Shown: in pieces, positions 59,401 to 64,000 of the stretch
Position numbering within the stretch: position 1 is the stretch's first letter
Layout of the letters: every line of letters begins with the position of its first letter
Assembly: GCA_034638255.1 (NCBI GenBank)
Contig: JAWPGT010000049.1
Span: 62,001-126,000, forward strand
Origin: Coprinus comatus
Taxonomy: Eukaryota; Basidiomycota; Agaricomycetes; Agaricales; Agaricaceae
Length of the DNA stretch: 64,000 bases
Direction of reading: 5' to 3'
Notes under the pieces: model-generated
The model's database searches: none
The model's input: only the letters and a program-made list of their open reading frames with translations
Told to the model about the DNA's origin: nothing
Program-made: the position numbers and the translations under genes

Positions 59401-61472
59401 AATATCCTCTTCTCGTTGTCAAACCTTTCCATCCTCGCCGAAATTTCCTCGTACCTTGTCCTCCTCCCAATCCAAAGGCTGTTCCTCCTGAAACCAAATA
59501 TATCAATCTCATGCCGGAATTCAACGGTATCGTGTTCATATCAGCAGTAGAAGTTCAATACGCTTTCCTTCTTCCTTCCGTTTTTCGTGCCTTAGGAATG
59601 ATGTTCACAATGACTTCCCTCCGCAGTACCCTTTTCGAAAATGCACCAGTTCTACAATCAATTCCTATTAAACTTTTAACCAATTCAATGACTGCCTCAA
59701 GTGCCGGTGAAAATTTCAACTACCAAAGATTAGAAACATTGGGAGATACTGTGTTAAAGTTTTTGGTTGGTTTGAATGTTATGGTTGAGTATCCGTTTTG
59801 GCATGAAGGTTATTTGACGAAGAAAAAGGATCATACGGTTTCGAATGTTAAACTTGCTAAAGAGAATCTTAAGAGAGACGTATTTAGGTGGATTATGCGA
59901 GGCATGTCACGTCCTTTTTCTCTCCTTTCTTTTCTTCTGAGATACTTTTTGTTAACTGATTCCCTCCATTTTCAGATTCAATGCTCGGACGGAAGTGGAA
60001 ACCGAAATATACGAAATTGTTAACCGTAGAAACTCCTTTGCCTTCGCCTGTGAATGAGAAGGCAGATAGTGGAATAATGATTGTGGATATGATGGAACAA
60101 ACAAAGGGAGAAGTGAGAGAGGCAGGAGACGATATGATCGTCGGTACAACTACTAGTCGTATGCAAGTCGAGGTACCAGCACCCGAGAATGTCAAAGCTA
60201 AGGAAGTGGATGGAGAAAAGACGGAGGTTAAACAAGTTGGGGTAAGGAAGAGGAAGAAGAAGGGGAAGTCACCGAAGCAGGATTTATCGACGAAAGGTGA
60301 GCAAAAAACAATTCTTCTCGCAGCTTTTGCTTTGTCTTCTTACAATGCGAGTTATAGTCCTCGCCGACGTTATGGAATCACTCATTGGAGCAGCATATCT
60401 GCATGGGAGCTTTGACTTGGCGTACGAATGTGTCAAGTTATTTGATCTTGGGATGATATGGAGACCTCTTAAGGAACGACATGATACTTTCCTTTCCCGT
60501 GTATCGCCGGACGTTCGCATTCCGGCGGCTCTCGACTATGTCGAGTTAATGCTCGGATACAATTTTAAACACAAGATCCTCTTGTTAGAAGCCCTTACTC
60601 ACGCTAGTTATCAACAAGATGTCCAAACGGTGTCATACGAACGGATGGAGTTCCTTGGTGATTCCGTACTTGATATGGTCGTGACGCACCTACTTTATCA
60701 CGCTCCAGGGAAGAATTATAGTCCAGGCCACATCCATTTGCGTCGTTCTGCAGTTGTGAACACCCATTTCCTCGCATTCATCTGCCTGAATACCTCTCTC
60801 AAATTCGATGCGGAACTACCACGCCCTTCAAATGGGAGAATTCATTTACGACCTGATGCTCAAGAAATCACCCTCTGGCAATGTTTACTTCATTCTAATT
60901 CACGTGTTATGGACGACCAAGTAAACACGTACTCGCGATTCCGGAAACGTAAAGAAGAGATTGAGAACGCTTTAAATGGAGAAGTTATGTTTCCATGGGC
61001 ATCTTTAACTCGACTTCAAGCTCCGAAATTCTTCAGTGATATCATAGAATCTGTGATTGGTGCTGTCTATCTTGATTCAGGAGGCGATATGAATGCTGCT
61101 AGGTTGGTCATTAGACGTCTTGGAATCTTACCTATTTTGGAGAGGATAATTCAAGATGATGTTGATGTTTGGCATCCTGGTTCAAGAATTGCTCAATGGG
61201 CTTCGAAACATGGAAAGACGTTGAATTATAAGTTTGGGAGAGAGAAGGGTGTAATTTGGTGTAAAGTTTTTATTGATGGAGAAGAGGTTGCTGAGGCTCA
61301 AGATGAATATCGTGGACATTCAACTCAAGACGAAGTTAAACTTGCTGCTTCCGAAGAAGCTAGTAAGGCGTTGAGGATTAAAAGCCACATGAATAATGTA
61401 ATGATGGTCAAAGGTAAGACAAAGCGGGAGAAGTTATTGAAATATTATGAAGAGATAGAGCCAAGGCTGTAG
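56432..61472 (+). CDS. DCL: Dicer-like endoribonuclease
   Basis: Cleaves double-stranded RNA into small interfering RNAs. Six exons (56432-56608, 56657-57084, 57135-58283, 58337-59901, 59976-60296, 60358-61472) sum to 4755 nt, 1584 aa. Helicase: [16 protein letters not shown], Walker [17 protein letters not shown], DExH box LVFDEAHHA, motif III GLTASP, motif [14 protein letters not shown], motif VI QSRGRAR. The Dicer dimerisation domain follows (around [21 protein letters not shown]). RNase IIIa: [17 protein letters not shown], with an acidic-then-lysine-rich insert of about 90 residues before [16 protein letters not shown]. RNase IIIb: [16 protein letters not shown] and [24 protein letters not shown] domain is not clearly recognisable. 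Intron 4 has a GC donor (GCATGT). Intact. Confidence 0.96.
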
Positions 61473-61864
61473 CTAGTACGACTCGTCTTGAATGTAAAAC
61501 GAGGGTATATAGTCAATGTATTTGTTAGTTGGAGGTTGACTTGTGTACGTTTTAAGGATTGCTTGAATATTGCACGTTACCTGTAACATCTCGACGTAAA
61601 GAAAAACTGTTTTTTCTATATCATTGACCTAGTACACCAGATGATAAGGCTCGATCTACAAATACAGGAGTAGAACGTTCACTTTATCCTGCCACAAAAC
61701 TGTATACCATATTTTCAACCGGACTCTTAATTATCTTGAGATGTAGAAAAACCAAGGTCATTCCAACTCCTCAATTCATTTCCATATCGTATGGTAAGCC
61801 ATAAGATACTGTAAACAAGTCGAACAATCAGATTTATAGAGATTTAACATAACAAGTGAAATCC
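61473..61864. other. Convergent 3' intergenic region
   Basis: About 390 bases between the stops of Dicer (+) and the DHA1 carrier (-). Nothing further recognised. Confidence 0.6.
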
Positions 61865-63795
61865 TCACAGGAATCCGATCCAACCTAGTATAGCAGCTAG
61901 ACCGTTAGTTGCAACAAGACCATACGAATTGATCATCGGTAGGATTCCGGTAGTGGCGAAAGCCATAATCAATGACCGAAAACCACTATTTTTAAAGGTT
62001 CTTCAGTGACATTGCATTTTTGTGTCGTTTTATAATGAATACTCACTTATTGCATGCCATTGCTTCAGCACTACGCGAGTGCATTATATCCACGATGTAA
62101 CTTGCACAGGGACCAAGTACAACGGACACCTAAATTTAATGTTAAAAACAATTTCTTTGCATTCACAAGTATTACAACTCACTCCGAGGCCATTAATAAA
62201 AAGTGCTATCAAATTGAATACAAGTCCAAGAGGTCCTTCAACGTATTTCACAATCAAAGCAAAAGCAAGAACTGATACAGGAGCCAAAATTAACGCTCCT
62301 GAAAGTGTTGCTCGTAAACGATCTTCTGGATACCATATTCCACCACGAGCTGCTTTCCATTTAACGACGGCTTTATCTGAAGTACGTCCTGCAACTGGTG
62401 CCCCAACTATGTTATTGGAAATGAGTAATAATATTTGTGTTGAGATCGATACATGACATACTCATATTCCCGAGACCAACAGGCAAGAAAAAAAGTCCAA
62501 TGATAGCTTCATTATCAATATTGTATCTGTTTCCCTGTTTGAATTTAGCTAATGGCACTTTCTTTTTTGGGGAGTGATAAAACATACGATCGTGAAAGCC
62601 ATTGGTACAAGCAGTACTTTGTATACAAGTCAATATACTTACACCATGTTCCATAGTTAACAAAAAGACGTACCATAATCAGTTAGAAGTACAAGAAACC
62701 CAGCAATCGACTTAAAATAGCATCTCATTAGTCGAATACTTCAGTTCCAAATCCCAAAAAAAAGCATACCATGCAAATTATATTTGGGCTACGAAGTAAA
62801 CCCAGTGGAGCAAGAGGGTTGAGAAACACAGGAAGCCATTTACATTTTGACTGCTCAGAAGGATCTAACTTGTCAATTCCGCGAGCTCCAGGATGACTTG
62901 TTTCTGGAAGCGTCAAGGCAACCAAGATAAAACTAATAATCCCAAAGAGGGCAAGCCATAATTGCATGGTTCTCCAGGAGGAATAATGGGCCGCAAATCC
63001 TATGTATAAAGTATAAATGAGCATCTTAGAGGAAATCGTATAGAGCTTACCTCCTATCGTAGGTGCTAAAGCGGGTCCAAGCAAGGTTGCCTAGGGCGTT
63101 AACTTGTTTGTATGAGTGTTTATGCTAGGTTTAGAGTCGGACTTACAGATAAGAATATTCCAATCGCAGTTCCTCTATCCTCGAGTTTATAGATATCCCC
63201 AATAACTCCTGATCCTACTGCCATTCCAGGTGAAGCACCAGCGGCTTGCCAAAAGCGCCAAAATAAAAGTTCAGGAAGGTGCTGCGAGAGTGCAACACCA
63301 ACAGATCCTATAATTGAAAGTGGAAGTGCGAAGAGATATATGGGTTTTCGGCCATCTGAGGAGAAAAGTGAGCAAGATGAAACGACTGAGAGTCAATATC
63401 ATGATTCATGACTAACAGTAGGTTGAGTACGTCGCAGCGCACATTGCACCTAAAGAGGCAGCAAGGACAGATAGACTGACAGCCAAACTACTCCGAGTCA
63501 GATTATGTATCCGTAAACTGGTAATGTATATATACCTAACATTTTGACCTGATGTATCAATATCTTTCGCAATTTGTGGTATAGATGGATAAAAGGTTCC
63601 TGAAATGAACACTTCACTAGCGTGAGTACATTAACAGAGTTCAGGAGTAGTAGATTTACATGGCATTAGTCCAGTCCATGAAACAACGCCTACAATATAT
63701 TTCTTGTAGCTGCTTGAGAATCGTTGATACACTAACTCATGCTTCAAAGCGCTCGAGGTCTGATTGGATAGTAGAGGAGTTTCTTCAGAGGCCAT
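61865..63795 (-). CDS. MFS transporter, DHA1 (12-TMS) family
   Basis: Drug:proton antiporter-like carrier. The start MASEETPLLSNQTSS splices on to FSSSYKKYIVGVVSW, then LFISGTFYPSIPQIAKDI, SLAVSLSVLAASLGAM and YGRKPIYLFALPL (motif A, in which the usual SDxxGRR is TYYGRK). The next stretches are LPELLFWRFWQAAGASPGMA, GDIYKLEDRGTAIGIF, LLGPALAPTIGG (motif C, GPxxxPxxGG) and HYSSWRTMQLWLALFGI. The second half contains NIICM, FFLPVGLGN, IGAPVAGRTSDKAV, GVSVVLGPCASYIVDIMHSR and SAEAMACN, then the last exon NGFRSLIMAFATTGILPMIN to the stop in GWIGFL. This pattern (SAEAxAxN...RS) is typical of fungal DHA1 exporters. About nine exons with short introns; no break seen. The right flank to 64000 is its upstream region. 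Confidence 0.88.
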
Positions 63796-64000
63796 GAATG
63801 TGAGGAGTATTTTTTGTCGGAACCAAGGACTCGCAAGAAGGAGACATTACAACCGGGAATGCAAACTCATAACTCAATGTACTCAGGGTTCCGATGCTTC
63901 GGCGTCAATGACGGTCACGTGCTGGAGTACGGGAAGTGTGGTCCGATACGGTTAGCTCCAACCGGGTGTATCCACCTTGGATGTAAGTATGCTACACAGT
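63796..64000. other. Upstream region of the DHA1 gene to window edge
   Basis: Two hundred bases before the DHA1 start codon; no clear promoter element selected. Confidence 0.5.

Noticed and set aside
1..64000. tRNA, rRNA or CRISPR features
   Set aside because: No cloverleaf with a convincing TPsiC arm, no rRNA core sequence and no regularly spaced repeats found on reading both strands.

Overview
This 64 kb window is chromosomal DNA of a filamentous fungus, almost certainly a mushroom-forming basidiomycete (Agaricomycetes; the class is an inference). The grounds are: many short GT-AG introns of about 50-60 bp, exons down to 10-14 nt, protein families typical of Agaricomycetes (DUF6534 membrane proteins, F-box-like proteins, AA9 LPMO, Rds1-type ferritin-like protein, HsbA, expanded P450s and MFS carriers) and no operon-like spacing. 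I found no rRNA, tRNA, CRISPR array or prophage. Exon models below were built by hand. Where I give a protein length, the summed exons were checked to be divisible by three.

Layout. 0-1 kb: 5' part of a secreted subtilisin (-), cut by the window edge. 2.3-17.3 kb: two HsbA genes in opposite orientation (the left one broken), two cytochrome P450s, a DHA2-type MFS exporter and an HpcH/HpaI aldolase. 18-20.6 kb: an AA9 lytic polysaccharide monooxygenase with two frameshifts, then an INO80 subunit B (Ies2-like) gene. 22-28.2 kb: a tandem pair of DUF6534 membrane-protein genes separated by a 674-bp inverted-repeat transposon. 28.8-34.1 kb: a kinase relic, an ACS-family MFS carrier and a short-chain dehydrogenase. 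34.3-42.1 kb: a small one-TM protein, a GH29 fucosidase, a secreted ferritin-like protein and a CE4 chitin deacetylase. 42.8-47.4 kb: an F-box-like protein and cystathionine gamma-lyase. 50.1-56.0 kb: three tandem secreted 8-Cys, probably GPI-anchored paralogues plus a fragment of a fourth. 56.4-61.5 kb: a complete Dicer. 61.9-63.8 kb: a DHA1-type MFS carrier.

How it fits together. Most genes face outwards: secreted hydrolases and wall-modifying enzymes, surface-binding or surface-anchored proteins, and transporters. Housekeeping genes (Ies2, cystathionine gamma-lyase, Dicer) are interspersed. The P450-MFS-aldolase-P450 neighbourhood looks cluster-like, but no backbone synthase is present, so I do not call it a biosynthetic cluster. 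The most interesting observations are the intact hAT-like MITE with its target duplication, the 8-Cys family with its relic, the pseudogenised HsbA and AA9 genes, microexon conservation in the DUF6534 pair, and a 12-nt microexon with a GC donor in the chitin deacetylase.
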